From NCBI GenBank assembly GCA_963807925.1, contig CAWEDP010000003.1, positions 496,001 through 560,000 on the forward strand: 64,000 nucleotides of DNA, in the 5' to 3' direction. The notes under the pieces were generated by a model, which saw only the letters and a list, made by a program, of their open reading frames with translations, did not search any database and was not told the origin of the DNA. Source of the DNA: CAWEDP01 sp963807925 (GTDB lineage: Bacteria > Acidobacteriota > Vicinamibacteria > Vicinamibacterales > CAVVIG01). Positions 34,864 through 43,317 of this stretch are shown here, one piece after another; the first letter of the stretch is position 1, and every line of letters starts with the position of its first letter. Made by a program: the position numbers and the translations under genes.

Positions 34864-35301
34864 ATGGGAACGCTCTCGTCCGAGCTCGCCCCGCACGCGC
34901 ATCGTCTGTCGCCGCGTCCGCGCATCTATGCGGACGCCAACGTGCCTGCCGGCCTGGTCGCCTACATGCGCACGCGGCTCGACTGGGACGTGCTCTTCGT
35001 CCTGGAGGAGGAGACGCTGCGGCGAGCGTCCGATACGACGCATTACCGCCTCGCGCAGCAGCTCCAACGAACCCTGGTCACCCTCGATCGCGATTACCTG
35101 GACGACCGCCGGTTTCCGCCGGCCGCCGGCGGCGGCGTCCTCGTGATCCACGCGCCCGACGAGCGGCTGCTCTCCGCGCTGCTCGATCGCGTCAATCGCG
35201 CGCTGTTTCGGCCGGCTGGCATCGAGGCCGATGCGGCCCCGCTGCCGCTGGCAGGCCGCAAGATGCAGGTCCACACCGACTGGAACAGGGACGAGACGTG
35301 A
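34864..35301 (+). CDS. DUF5615/PIN-like protein
   Basis: 145 residues. IYADANVPAGLVAYMRTR and a later TLVTLDRDYLDDRRFP carry the acidic residues of the PIN-like DUF5615 (Mut7-C-related) fold, found in putative ribonucleases and toxin genes. No antitoxin-like gene sits beside it. The C-terminal 40 residues are not conserved-looking. Nuclease activity is inferred from the fold only. Confidence 0.65.
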   Translation: MGTLSSELAPHAHRLSPRPRIYADANVPAGLVAYMRTRLDWDVLFVLEEETLRRASDTTHYRLAQQLQRTLVTLDRDYLDDRRFPPAAGGGVLVIHAPDERLLSALLDRVNRALFRPAGIEADAAPLPLAGRKMQVHTDWNRDET

Positions 35302-35335
35302 GATCGAAGAGTCCGCCGGCGATGCGCTCGAATTC

Positions 35336-36544
35336 ATGATTGTCCTCGCTGGCGCCGACCTGGTGTTGCCGGACCGGATCGTCTCGCCCGGCACACTGGT
35401 CATCGACGCCGGCCGAATCGCGGACATCCGCACCGACGCGGGCGGCGCCCTGCACGGCTGCTGCATCGTGCCCGGATGGGTCGACGTTCACGTCCATGGG
35501 GTGGAGGGTGTGGACGTGCTCGACGGTCCGCAGGCCGTGGCGGCCATCGCCAGCCGGCTGCCGCGCTACGGCGTCACGGCGTTTTGTCCGACTACTGTCG
35601 CCTGCGGACCCGAGGCCCTGCGGCGCACGTTTGCGCAGGTTCGTGAGTGGCGCGCCGCCCACGATCCGCGGTCCGCGCGCGTCCTGTCCGTGCACCTCGA
35701 AAGCAACTTCATCAATCCCGAGTATCGCGGCGCGCAGCCTGCGGCATGCCTCCGGCGACCGCGCGATGCGTTCCAGGGCGCCGCGGCCGTCTGCTCGCCA
35801 TCGACACGGACGGCGCACGAGGATTTTTCTGCCGCCGACCTCATGCACGAAATCGCCAGCGCCGCCCCCGAGGTCGCCACGGTGACCCTCGCGCCCGAGC
35901 TCGAGGGCGCGCTCGACGTGATCGCCTGGCTGACGACGAGGGGATACCGTGTGTCGCTTGGACACTCGAGTGCGACGTTCGAGCAGGCGCTCGCCGCGGC
36001 GGCGGCCGGCGCCCGGCAGGCCACCCACCTGTTCAATCGCATGCCGCCCGTCCACCATCGCGCGCCCGGCCTGGCCGGCGCCGTCCTGTCCTTGGAGGAG
36101 TTGGCCGCCGAACTGATCTGCGACGGCGTTCACGTGCACCCGGCGCTCGTCCGCATGGCCATTGCTGCCAAGGGGCCCTCGCGGATTCTCGCCATTACCG
36201 ACGCGACGGCCGGCGCGGGCCTGCCCGTCGGTTCACGGGCCACGCTGGGCGGCCAGCCCATCGCCGTCGGCGAGACCGCCGCGTGTCTCGACGACGGTAC
36301 GCTGGCGGGTAGCACGACCACCATGGACCGCGTGTTTCGGACGCTGGTCGGACCGGTCGGCGTGTCGCTGGTCGACGCGGCCACCGTGTGCGCGACGACC
36401 CCTGCCCGGGAGCTGGGACTCGCGGGCCACGGCGTGCTCGCCGTCGGCGCCGCCGCCGATCTCGTCGTGCTCGACGCCGAGCTGCGCGTCGAGCAGACCT
36501 ACGTGGGCGGCGAATTGGTGTACTCGCGCGGACCCGCGGATTGA
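35336..36544 (+). CDS. nagA: N-acetylglucosamine-6-phosphate deacetylase
   Basis: 402 residues, amidohydrolase fold. The metal site HVHGVEGVDVLDG is near residue 55, HLESNFINPEYRGAQ carries the metal-binding Glu, LGHSSATFEQAL and ATHLFNRMPPVHHR give further His ligands, and AITDATAGAGLP the catalytic Asp. It feeds amino-sugar breakdown and cell-wall recycling. ATG 35336 is the start that matches the family N-terminus. nagB is not adjacent. Confidence 0.9.
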   Translation: MIVLAGADLVLPDRIVSPGTLVIDAGRIADIRTDAGGALHGCCIVPGWVDVHVHGVEGVDVLDGPQAVAAIASRLPRYGVTAFCPTTVACGPEALRRTFAQVREWRAAHDPRSARVLSVHLESNFINPEYRGAQPAACLRRPRDAFQGAAAVCSPSTRTAHEDFSAADLMHEIASAAPEVATVTLAPELEGALDVIAWLTTRGYRVSLGHSSATFEQALAAAAAGARQATHLFNRMPPVHHRAPGLAGAVLSLEELAAELICDGVHVHPALVRMAIAAKGPSRILAITDATAGAGLPVGSRATLGGQPIAVGETAACLDDGTLAGSTTTMDRVFRTLVGPVGVSLVDAATVCATTPARELGLAGHGVLAVGAAADLVVLDAELRVEQTYVGGELVYSRGPAD

Positions 36545-36628
36545 CGCAGCAGACCGAAGCCGGTCGACAGGATCAGAACACCGGCCCGGCGAGAGGCTCC
36601 ATCAGGTCGTCGCGCGTCAGGCGAATGG

Positions 36629-37306
36629 TTACGAAATGTTGGCGGTGCCGGCGTAGGCCGTTGCGTCGGGCACTCGTGCCCGCACGAACGCGTCGTGCCG
36701 CTCGCGGCACTTGCTGCACGCGCCACAGTGTTGGATCGTGGCGACGGTCAGGCGCGGATTCATGCACGACATCGTCGTCTCGAGCGGAACCCCGAGCGTC
36801 GCCCCGCGCCGGATGACGTCGGCCTTGTCGAGCCCGGCGTAGGGGGCGTCGATCCGGAGATCGTGCGCCAGGCCGAGCGAGAGCGCCCGCGCCATGGCCG
36901 AGCGGAACGCCGCCGTCGCGTCCGGAAACGGATTGTGGCCGAGCGTTCCGATGGCGATGCGTTCGATGCCTGCCGCGGCGCAGTAGACGGCGGCCTTGCC
37001 GAGCAGGACGATGTTGCGGCCGGGCAGATAGACGTCCTCGTCCGGCGTGTGATACTCCGGCGGCGCCCCCCGAACGGCCCAGTGGGTGGCCGTGTACACG
37101 TCGCGCATGTCGACCGCCATCGTGACGAGCGGCGCGGCCGTACGGAATGCCGCATGGGCCAGCAGCCGCTCCACGGTGTCCCGCTCGATCGGTTCCCACG
37201 CGAGGCCGACACTGACGTAGATCGGCTGGACCGCGCCCTGTGCGGCCTCCTCGGCCAGCAGGACGGCGCTGTCGAGGCCGCCGGAAAGGAGGACGCCGGT
37301 CGCCAT
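36629..37306 (-). CDS. queC: 7-cyano-7-deazaguanine synthase
   Basis: 225 residues. The PP-loop is VLLSGGLDSAVL at the N-terminus, YLPGRNIVLLGKAAVYC follows, and the C-terminal zinc knuckle is SCMNPR...HCGACSKCRERHDAF. It makes preQ0, the precursor of queuosine and of deazaguanine DNA modifications. It diverges from queD across a 77-bp gap with repeated motifs. No dpd genes are nearby, so a tRNA role is most likely. Confidence 0.9.
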   Translation of the reverse strand: MATGVLLSGGLDSAVLLAEEAAQGAVQPIYVSVGLAWEPIERDTVERLLAHAAFRTAAPLVTMAVDMRDVYTATHWAVRGAPPEYHTPDEDVYLPGRNIVLLGKAAVYCAAAGIERIAIGTLGHNPFPDATAAFRSAMARALSLGLAHDLRIDAPYAGLDKADVIRRGATLGVPLETTMSCMNPRLTVATIQHCGACSKCRERHDAFVRARVPDATAYAGTANIS

Positions 37307-37320
37307 CAGGTCAGAGAGGA

Positions 37321-37365
37321 ATCTGGTAATCTGGTCGCCGCAGCCATCCGAACAAACTACCAGAT
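37321..37365. promoter_or_regulatory. Candidate operator between queC and queD
   Basis: ATCTGGTA (37321-37328) is directly followed by ATCTGGT (37329-37335), and its exact inverse TACCAGAT occurs at 37358-37365. Three half-sites in a 77-bp divergent gap suggest a shared regulator. No preQ1 riboswitch consensus is visible. Confidence 0.45.
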
Positions 37366-37383
37366 AACCGACCGGACGACCTG

Positions 37384-37812
37384 ATGTACTCCGTCACCAA
37401 GCGCATCGACTTCTGCTACGGGCACCGCCTGCTCGATTACGACGGCATCTGCCGGCATCCGCACGGTCACAACGCGGTGGTGGAGATCGAGGTCCGGACA
37501 GCTGCCCTCGATCATCGCAACATGGTGTGCGACTTCACCGACATCAAGCGCGTGGTCAAGAGCTGGATCGACAAGGAGCTCGATCACCGGATGCTCCTCC
37601 GGCACGACGATCCGCTCGTGCAGCCGCTGCAGGCGCTGGGCGAGCCGGTCTTTCTCGTCGACAGCAATCCGACCGTCGAGCGGATCGCGCGGCTGATCTT
37701 CGATTTCGCCAGCGCGCAGGGACTGCCTGTGGTCCGCGTGAAGGTGTGGGAGACCCCCAGCTCGTACGCGGAGTATGACGGAACCGAGTCCGCCGCCGCC
37801 CGATATCCATGA
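37384..37812 (+). CDS. queD: 6-carboxytetrahydropterin synthase-like enzyme
   Basis: 142 residues of the PTPS family. Zinc ligands are in FCYGHRL and HPHGHN, and the acid in VCDFTDIKRVVKSWID is conserved. The catalytic Cys lies before HPHGHN (ICRHPHGHN). It converts dihydroneopterin triphosphate to carboxytetrahydropterin, the second step towards preQ0. Pairing with queC supports QueD over PtpS. It overlaps the next gene by 4 bases. Confidence 0.88.
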   Translation: MYSVTKRIDFCYGHRLLDYDGICRHPHGHNAVVEIEVRTAALDHRNMVCDFTDIKRVVKSWIDKELDHRMLLRHDDPLVQPLQALGEPVFLVDSNPTVERIARLIFDFASAQGLPVVRVKVWETPSSYAEYDGTESAAARYP

Positions 37813-38462
37813 TCCGCCTCGTCGTGTTCGACCTGGATGGGACGCTCGTCGATTCCCGCCGGGACATCGCGGAAGCCACCAACGCCACACTCGAGTCCTT
37901 CGGCGCGGCGCGGCTGCCCGACCAGGCCGTGGGCCGGATGGTGGGAGACGGCGCGCCGGTGCTCGTGGCGCGCGCGTTCGAGGCCGTCGGCGTGGACCAG
38001 CCGGAGAACGCCCTCGAGCGGTTCCTGGCGATCTATCACGGACGGCTGCTCGAGCATACGCGCCCCTACGACGGCATCCCCGATGTGCTGACGGCGCTGA
38101 TGCCGCGAGTTGCGCTGGGCGTGCTCACGAACAAACCGATCGCCGCGACGCGCGCCATTCTCGACGGCCTCGACCTGAGCCGGTTCTTTCCCGATCGGTC
38201 GATCATCGGGGGCGACGGCCCGTTCGCGCGCAAGCCGGATCCGAGCGGGCTGCGGCACCTGGTGGCCGTGAGCGAAACGACGCCCGACGCGACACTCCTG
38301 GTCGGCGATTCCGCCGTCGACTGGCGGACCAGTCGCGCCGCGTCCACGCAGCTCTGTCTCGCGCGCTATGGGTTTGGCTGGGAGAGCCTGACGGCCGTGG
38401 ATCCGGTCGAGCGCGATCTGTGGGTGATCGATCGCCCGATCGATCTGCTCGAGCGGCTGTAG
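37809..38462 (+). CDS. gph: HAD-family phosphatase (phosphoglycolate-phosphatase-like)
   Basis: 217 residues. Motif I is VVFDLDGTLVDS with the nucleophile Asp, motif II LGVLTNKP, motif III the Lys in ARKPDPSGL, and motif IV VGDSAVDWRTSRAA. The cap domain is helical (C1-type). The substrate may be phosphoglycolate, but HAD specificity is hard to read. It is coupled to queD by a 4-base overlap. Downstream, 38463-38553 holds no gene. Confidence 0.82.
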   Translation: MIRLVVFDLDGTLVDSRRDIAEATNATLESFGAARLPDQAVGRMVGDGAPVLVARAFEAVGVDQPENALERFLAIYHGRLLEHTRPYDGIPDVLTALMPRVALGVLTNKPIAATRAILDGLDLSRFFPDRSIIGGDGPFARKPDPSGLRHLVAVSETTPDATLLVGDSAVDWRTSRAASTQLCLARYGFGWESLTAVDPVERDLWVIDRPIDLLERL

Positions 38463-38553
38463 GGAATGCCTACGGTGGGATCGCTGTGCTGTTGGGCTTC
38501 GATGCAGGCTTGTCCGGCCGGCCGGAGGTTGCGCGCGGTTGCGCGCGAAACCC

Positions 38554-38570
38554 TTGGCATCACCGTTGCT
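38554..38570 (+). promoter_or_regulatory. Sigma-54 (-24/-12) promoter element of the gas-vesicle cluster
   Basis: TTGGCATCACCGTTGCT matches the RpoN consensus TTGGCAYRNNNNTTGCW at nearly every fixed position, with the exact GG-GC spacing. It lies about 100 bp before the first gvp start. Just upstream GGTTGCGCGC is repeated in tandem. A TACAAT at 38653-38658 offers a second, sigma-70-like start close to the ATG. Confidence 0.6.
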
Positions 38571-38668
38571 GAGGCGGACGCCCTGGCGCAGACCGATCCC
38601 GCGCGCATCCATCTCCCAATGCCCAGAACGAGGAGCGTGAGAACGGGGACGCTACAATAGCGACCACT

Positions 38669-38998
38669 ATGCCGACGTCACTCAGTGAGGGGCACCGTTC
38701 GACGGGCCTGGTCGACGTCCTCGATCGCGTTCTGGACAAGGGGTTGGTTGTTGCTGGCGACATCAAGGTGTCGCTCGCGGAGGTCGAGCTGCTGACCATC
38801 AGGATCCGCCTGCTGGTCTGTTCCATCGACAAGGCGGAGCAGATCGGCCTCGACTGGTGGAAGTTCGATCATCATCTGTCTCCCGGCAAACACGCGCTCT
38901 CGGCCGAGAACGCGGCGTTGAAGAAGGAAATCCGCCTGCTGGAGCGGCGCGTGGCGGCGCTGACCCGGCGGCGGACGTCCACCGTGGGGCTCAAGTAG
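38669..38998 (+). CDS. gvpJ: Gas vesicle protein, GvpA/GvpJ family
   Basis: 109 residues. The GvpA fold is clear: LVDVLDRVLDKGLVVAGDIK, VSLAEVELLTIRIRLLVCS and SIDKAEQIGLDWW. The GDI and DWW features match the minor GvpJ/GvpM-type paralogs more than the main shell protein. A charged coiled C-terminus follows (ALKKEIRLLERRVAALTRRR). It opens the cluster, 48 bp before gvpA. The paralog name is tentative. Confidence 0.85.
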   Translation: MPTSLSEGHRSTGLVDVLDRVLDKGLVVAGDIKVSLAEVELLTIRIRLLVCSIDKAEQIGLDWWKFDHHLSPGKHALSAENAALKKEIRLLERRVAALTRRRTSTVGLK

Positions 38999-39046
38999 CG
39001 TGGGTGCGGGGGGCAGCCGAACTGGCAGACGACCAAGGAGCAACTG

Positions 39047-39382
39047 ATGCCCGTTGAACGAGCCGCAGGCGGAACCAGTCTGATTGACGTGCTCGATCGA
39101 GTCCTCGACAAGGGGATCGTGATCGACGCCTGGGTACGGGTCTCGCTGGTCGGCATCGACCTGATCACCGTCGAAGCGCGCGTCGTGGTCGCTTCCATCG
39201 ACACGTACTTGAAATATTCTGAGGCGGTCGGTCAGGTGGCGCCGGTCTCGAAGCCTGCGGTCGAAGGCAAGGGGTATGACGAAGTCATTGCAGAAAACGC
39301 CGCCCTCAGAGCTCAGCTCCAGAATGGCGCAGCTCTCCGCCGGCCTGCTCGCAACCGCCGGCGCGCCGCGCCGCGCGGTTAG
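39047..39382 (+). CDS. gvpA: Gas vesicle structural protein GvpA
   Basis: 111 residues. Residues 9-60 follow GvpA almost exactly: SLIDVLDRVLDKGIVIDAWV, RVSLVGIDLITVEARVVVAS, IDTYLKYSEAVG. This is the ribbed shell protein. A C-terminal extension of about 45 residues, ending in a basic RRPARNRRRAAPRG run, is longer than in classical GvpA and overlaps the kinase gene in another frame. A GGAGC site precedes the ATG. Confidence 0.93.
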   Translation: MPVERAAGGTSLIDVLDRVLDKGIVIDAWVRVSLVGIDLITVEARVVVASIDTYLKYSEAVGQVAPVSKPAVEGKGYDEVIAENAALRAQLQNGAALRRPARNRRRAAPRG

Positions 39383-41540
39383 GCGGAACGGAGCGGTTGC
39401 GGGAGCGAGACGGCTGGCGGCGCCGGCGGACGCGGATCGCGGAGGCGCGCGCCTGCGGCTGCTCGAGGGCTTCATCGGCCGCACCGACATCGCTGACGCC
39501 GCGCAGTTCGCCCTGGCCTGGCTGGCGGGCGCCGCGGGCGTCACTCAATCGTGCTGTCTGATCCGGCAGCTGCGCGATCAGCCGCTCGTGACCGTCGCCG
39601 CTCACGGCCTGCCGGCCGCCAGGTCCGCCTTTTCGCTCTCGGTGGACGACTGGCGCAATCCGCTCGTGGAGATCGTGCACCGCGGCCGCGCGGGAGTCTT
39701 TCCCGCTGCCCGCTCGACGGCCGAGCGCCGCCGCCGTCCCGCCACGCCCTTCGGGGACGAAGCGTTCTACGCGGTGCCGCTCGGTGTTTCCGGTCGCAGG
39801 GAGGACACGTTCGGACTCCTGCTCGTCGCCGGACCGCCGATCGTGACCGGCACGTTCGACTGGTTCACCGCGCTGCTGAGCCAGAAGGTGCACCAGACGC
39901 TGCGGCAGGAGACGTTGAACGAAGGCGACCGTCAGCAGGCCCCCGAGCGCACGCTGCTGTACGGCATCATCAACGCGGTCACCGACCCGATCCTGCTGAC
40001 CGACACCGACGGCCGCCTGCTCATCGCCAATTCGCGGGCGCTGACGCTGTTCACCGCCTCCGAAGAGGAAAGCGAGGGACGCCGCGGCGCGGTCCGCATG
40101 AACAACATGCTGCTGTCCTCGGCGCTGTCGAGCAAGGCGATCGAGCAGACCGGCGCCGCCCGGCGCGAGTTGCTGCTGGTGAACCCTGCCGATGGATCCG
40201 ACCTTTTGTTCGAGCTGTTGAGCACCGTCACCGAAGACCCGCGCCACGGCACCGGTGTGGTCTCGATTCTCCGCAACGTCACCGACCTGCGGCGCGCCAG
40301 CGAGGAAATCGAGGAGAACTACCGCCGGCTGCGCATCGCCGAGGTCCAGGCGCGCGCCGAGCGGGATCGCCTGAATCTCATCATCGACTCGGTCGCCGAT
40401 CCGATCGTGGTGACCGACGCGGGCGGCGCGACTTCGCTGATGAACGAGCCGGCCGAACGTCTCTTCACGATTGCGAGGGGCGCGACCGCCGTCGAGCAGC
40501 GGTGGGTGCAGGCCAACGACGCGCACTTCTCGTCGTTCATCGCCGGCATGCTCGTCAGCGCCGACCAGCGGCGCGTCGGCGAGATCGGCCTGATGGATCC
40601 GAAGAGCGGCGAGGCGATGCCGGTCGAGGCGATTGCCGGCAAGGTCCTGTCGGAGCACGGGGAGCTGTCGGCGGTCGTGACGATCCTCCACGATCGGCGC
40701 GAAGCCCTCGAGAAGGCGACGCTGTACGAGCAGCTGAAGCAGGCCTCGGGCGAGCTCGAGCGCAAGATCCAGGCGGCGACCGCGGACATCGCCCAGCAGA
40801 ACGAGCTCCTGCGGCGGCAGGCGATCGAGCTCGAGCAGGCCTCCGCCCTCAAATCGCAGTTCCTGGCGAACATGTCGCACGAGTTCAGGACGCCGCTCAA
40901 CGCCATGCTGGGGTACACCTCGATGCTGCTGCAGGGCGTCGCCGGTCCCCTCGACGCGCCCGTGCGGCGCCAGTTGAATCGCATCGAGTCGAACGGCCGG
41001 CACCTGCTGACGATCATCAACGAGATCCTCGACATCTCGCGCATCGAAGCCGGCCGCATGCCGCTGCAGCTCTCGCGGGTGGATCTGGGCGACCTGGTCA
41101 CCGAGGTGCGCACCGAGCTCGAGCCGATCATCCTGCGCTCGAAGCTGACGCTCACCGTCTCGCTCGACAAGGCGGTGCGGCCGCTGCGCACCGATCGACA
41201 GAAGCTCAAGCAGATCCTGCTGAACCTCCTGAGCAATGCGCTGAAGTTCACGCACCACGGCACCGTGACGATCAGCGCGCGCCGGCACGCAGGCGAGCGT
41301 GGCGTCGCGATCTCGGTGGCCGATACGGGCATCGGCATCGCCGCGGCGGATCAGGAGCGGATCTTCGAGGATTTCCGGCAGCTCGACAACTCTCCGACGC
41401 GCCCCTACGGCGGCACAGGGCTGGGCCTCGCGATCTGCCGCCGGCTGGCCCAGATGCTCGATGGCCGTCTGTTGGTGGAGAGCCGGCCCGGCAAAGGTTC
41501 CGTGTTCACGTTGGCCCTACCTGTCCAGGGAAGGCGATGA
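39276..41540 (+). CDS. Cytoplasmic PAS-domain histidine kinase within the gvp operon
   Basis: Up to 754 residues with no membrane helix. Residues 50-210 look like a GAF domain. Two PAS domains follow (YGIINAVTDPILLTDTDGRL; LIIDSVADPIVVTDAGGATS), then a coiled coil, HisKA with FLANMSHEFRTPLNAML, and HATPase (NLLSNALKFTHH, ADTGIGIAAADQERIFEDF, GGTGLGLAI). ATG 39276 overlaps gvpA by 107 bp; ATG 39324 is an alternative. The stop overlaps the receiver gene as ATGA. It may report an internal redox or light-like cue to vesicle expression; the signal is unknown. Confidence 0.9.
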   Translation: MTKSLQKTPPSELSSRMAQLSAGLLATAGAPRRAVRRNGAVAGARRLAAPADADRGGARLRLLEGFIGRTDIADAAQFALAWLAGAAGVTQSCCLIRQLRDQPLVTVAAHGLPAARSAFSLSVDDWRNPLVEIVHRGRAGVFPAARSTAERRRRPATPFGDEAFYAVPLGVSGRREDTFGLLLVAGPPIVTGTFDWFTALLSQKVHQTLRQETLNEGDRQQAPERTLLYGIINAVTDPILLTDTDGRLLIANSRALTLFTASEEESEGRRGAVRMNNMLLSSALSSKAIEQTGAARRELLLVNPADGSDLLFELLSTVTEDPRHGTGVVSILRNVTDLRRASEEIEENYRRLRIAEVQARAERDRLNLIIDSVADPIVVTDAGGATSLMNEPAERLFTIARGATAVEQRWVQANDAHFSSFIAGMLVSADQRRVGEIGLMDPKSGEAMPVEAIAGKVLSEHGELSAVVTILHDRREALEKATLYEQLKQASGELERKIQAATADIAQQNELLRRQAIELEQASALKSQFLANMSHEFRTPLNAMLGYTSMLLQGVAGPLDAPVRRQLNRIESNGRHLLTIINEILDISRIEAGRMPLQLSRVDLGDLVTEVRTELEPIILRSKLTLTVSLDKAVRPLRTDRQKLKQILLNLLSNALKFTHHGTVTISARRHAGERGVAISVADTGIGIAAADQERIFEDFRQLDNSPTRPYGGTGLGLAICRRLAQMLDGRLLVESRPGKGSVFTLALPVQGRR

Positions 41541-41980
41541 AGAACAAACCGACGAGACCGCGCGTGCTGCTGGTCGACGACTATCCGGACGCTCGCGAGA
41601 TGTACGGCGAGTACCTCCAGTTCTCGGGATACGACGTCATCGAGGCGGCGAACGGCATGGAGGCGCTAGAGCGCGCGGTCCAGGACAAACCGGACATCAT
41701 CCTCATGGACTTGTCGCTGCCCGTCATGGATGGCTGGGAAGCGACGCGGCGCCTGAAGGCCGACGAGCGCACCGCCTCCATTCCCGTTGTCGCCCTCACC
41801 GGCCATGCCCTGGCCGGCATCTCCGAGGGCGCCCGACGGGCGGGCTGCGACGCGTTCGTCACCAAGCCCTGTCTGCCCGAGGATCTCGTCCTCGAAATCC
41901 GGCGCGTCCTCGACGAGAGGACCGTCGCGTCGCCGGCGAGGAAGAACCGCAGGAGCGGAAAGCATGCGAAAGCCAATTAG
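41537..41980 (+). CDS. Single-domain response regulator
   Basis: 147 residues: a receiver domain (VLLVDDYPDAREMYGEYL, phosphoacceptor in IILMDLSLPVMDGWEA, VALTGHAL, FVTKPCLPEDL) plus a basic tail PARKNRRSGKHAKAN and no output domain. It is coupled by a 4-base overlap to the kinase and overlaps gvpF/L by 17 bp. It must act through protein contact or phosphorelay. Confidence 0.92.
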   Translation: MKNKPTRPRVLLVDDYPDAREMYGEYLQFSGYDVIEAANGMEALERAVQDKPDIILMDLSLPVMDGWEATRRLKADERTASIPVVALTGHALAGISEGARRAGCDAFVTKPCLPEDLVLEIRRVLDERTVASPARKNRRSGKHAKAN

Positions 41981-42962
41981 CGGGCGTCGGGGGGCCGGAC
42001 GGCCGGTGCCGATCCCGTTGCCCAAACGCGCACTGAAGCGGCCGGACGCGCGCGCCGCGAAGGCATTCCAGGGCGACGGCCAGCCGCGCCGCAATGGCAC
42101 GCGGGACGCGGCGTCGGCCGGTCCCGGGCGTGCGCACCCGGCCAAGAGCGTCCGGCGTCGGATCGACAGGGTCGTGCAAGGCCGCGTGTCGCCCCAGCAG
42201 ACGCGCGCAGCCGCGAGTCGCGGCAAGTACGTGTACTGCATCATCGAAGCCGTCGACGCGCTGCGGTTCGGCCCCATCGGCATCGGCGCCAACCCGTCGG
42301 ACGTCTACACGGTCCACTTCCGCGACCTGGCGGCGGTCGTGTCGGACGCCCCGCTCGAGGTGCTCGACTCGACGCGCGAGAACGTGCTCGCCCACGAACG
42401 CGTGAACGAGACGGTGATGCGCGAGCACACCGTCATCCCGATGTCGTTCGGCACCATCTTCAAGACACGCGAGGACATCGTCGAACTGCTCCGTTCGGCC
42501 GCCGAGGCCTTCGGCGACGTGCTGAACAAGATGCAGAACAAGCTCGAGTTCGGACTGAAGGTGCTGTGGGATCGCGATCAGGCGATCCGGCAGGTGGAAG
42601 CCGAGGACGAGGACATCGGCCGTCTGAAGCAGGAGATCTCGAGCCAGAAGGGACCGACCTATTTCGCCCGGATGCAGTACGGCCGTCTCGTGGACGCCGC
42701 GCTCCAGGCCCGATCGGAGCGCTACGTGGCCGACGTCCTCGACCTGCTCCGCGACGTGTCGGTCGCGTCACGGGTCAACAAGCCGATTGGCGACAAGATA
42801 ATCATGAACGCGGCGTTCCTGATCTCGCGCGACCAGGAGGCCGCCTTCGATGCGAAGGTCAAATCGATCGCCGGCCGCTTCGAGAAGCTGACGTTCAAGT
42901 ACACCGGGCCCTGGCCGCCGTACAATTTCGTGAACATCCGACTCAAACTGGAACGGGCCTGA
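41964..42962 (+). CDS. gvpF: Gas vesicle protein GvpF/GvpL family
   Basis: 332 residues. A basic low-complexity N-terminal stretch of about 85 residues precedes the family domain: GKYVYCIIEAVDALRFGPIG, AVVSDAPLEVLDSTRENVLA, HTVIPMSFGTIFKTREDI, then a helical middle and the C-terminal TGPWPPYNFVNI hallmark. GvpF/L are minor, assembly-linked proteins that bind GvpA. The ATG is preceded by AGGAGCGG. F and L cannot be told apart by eye. Confidence 0.9.
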   Translation: MRKPISGRRGAGRPVPIPLPKRALKRPDARAAKAFQGDGQPRRNGTRDAASAGPGRAHPAKSVRRRIDRVVQGRVSPQQTRAAASRGKYVYCIIEAVDALRFGPIGIGANPSDVYTVHFRDLAAVVSDAPLEVLDSTRENVLAHERVNETVMREHTVIPMSFGTIFKTREDIVELLRSAAEAFGDVLNKMQNKLEFGLKVLWDRDQAIRQVEAEDEDIGRLKQEISSQKGPTYFARMQYGRLVDAALQARSERYVADVLDLLRDVSVASRVNKPIGDKIIMNAAFLISRDQEAAFDAKVKSIAGRFEKLTFKYTGPWPPYNFVNIRLKLERA

Positions 42963-43026
42963 CGCGGCTGTCGGGCCTCGGCGCGACGACTGAAGCCGGT
43001 TGAAGAGCGAAGACTGAAGCGTTGAC

Positions 43027-43317
43027 GTGTTCATCCTCGATTCCCTCCTGATCGGCGGCCTTCGTTTCGTCCTCGACAAGGTGGCGGCCGCCGCGGAGGC
43101 GGAGCTCAACGACGAGGCGGCGCTTCGACAGCGGCTCCTCGAGGCCCAGATGCGGCTCGAACTGGACGAGATCACCGCCGAGGAGTGTGCCGCAATCGAG
43201 GCAGACGTCCTCGCGCGGCTGCGCGAGACCAGGGAGCGTCAGCCGCACGCTCTCTCCATGTCGCCCCACGGCCGGGTCACCGGCGTCGAAATCGAGAGTG
43301 TCGAGGCCGACCACTGA
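43027..43317 (+). CDS. gvpG: Gas vesicle protein GvpG
   Basis: 96 residues from GTG 43027. It has a short hydrophobic N-terminus (FILDSLLIGGLRFVLDKVAA) and an acidic coiled helix (LRQRLLEAQMRLELDEITAE, then LARLRETRE), as expected for GvpG, an accessory assembly protein. The end overlaps the ATPase gene by 20 bp. Confidence 0.83.
   Translation: MFILDSLLIGGLRFVLDKVAAAAEAELNDEAALRQRLLEAQMRLELDEITAEECAAIEADVLARLRETRERQPHALSMSPHGRVTGVEIESVEADH

Noticed and set aside
37307..37383. preQ1 riboswitch between queC and queD
   Set aside because: No preQ1-I or preQ1-II core sequence or pseudoknot is visible; the repeats look like DNA half-sites.
37384..38462. Deazaguanine DNA-modification (dpd) defence island
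   Set aside because: queC and queD are present, but the neighbours are a HAD phosphatase, nagA and gvp genes, with no dpd-type transferase or helicase.
38466..38660. 64-residue open frame before the gvp cluster
   Set aside because: No recognisable protein pattern, and it spans the sigma-54 element. It is more likely promoter DNA.
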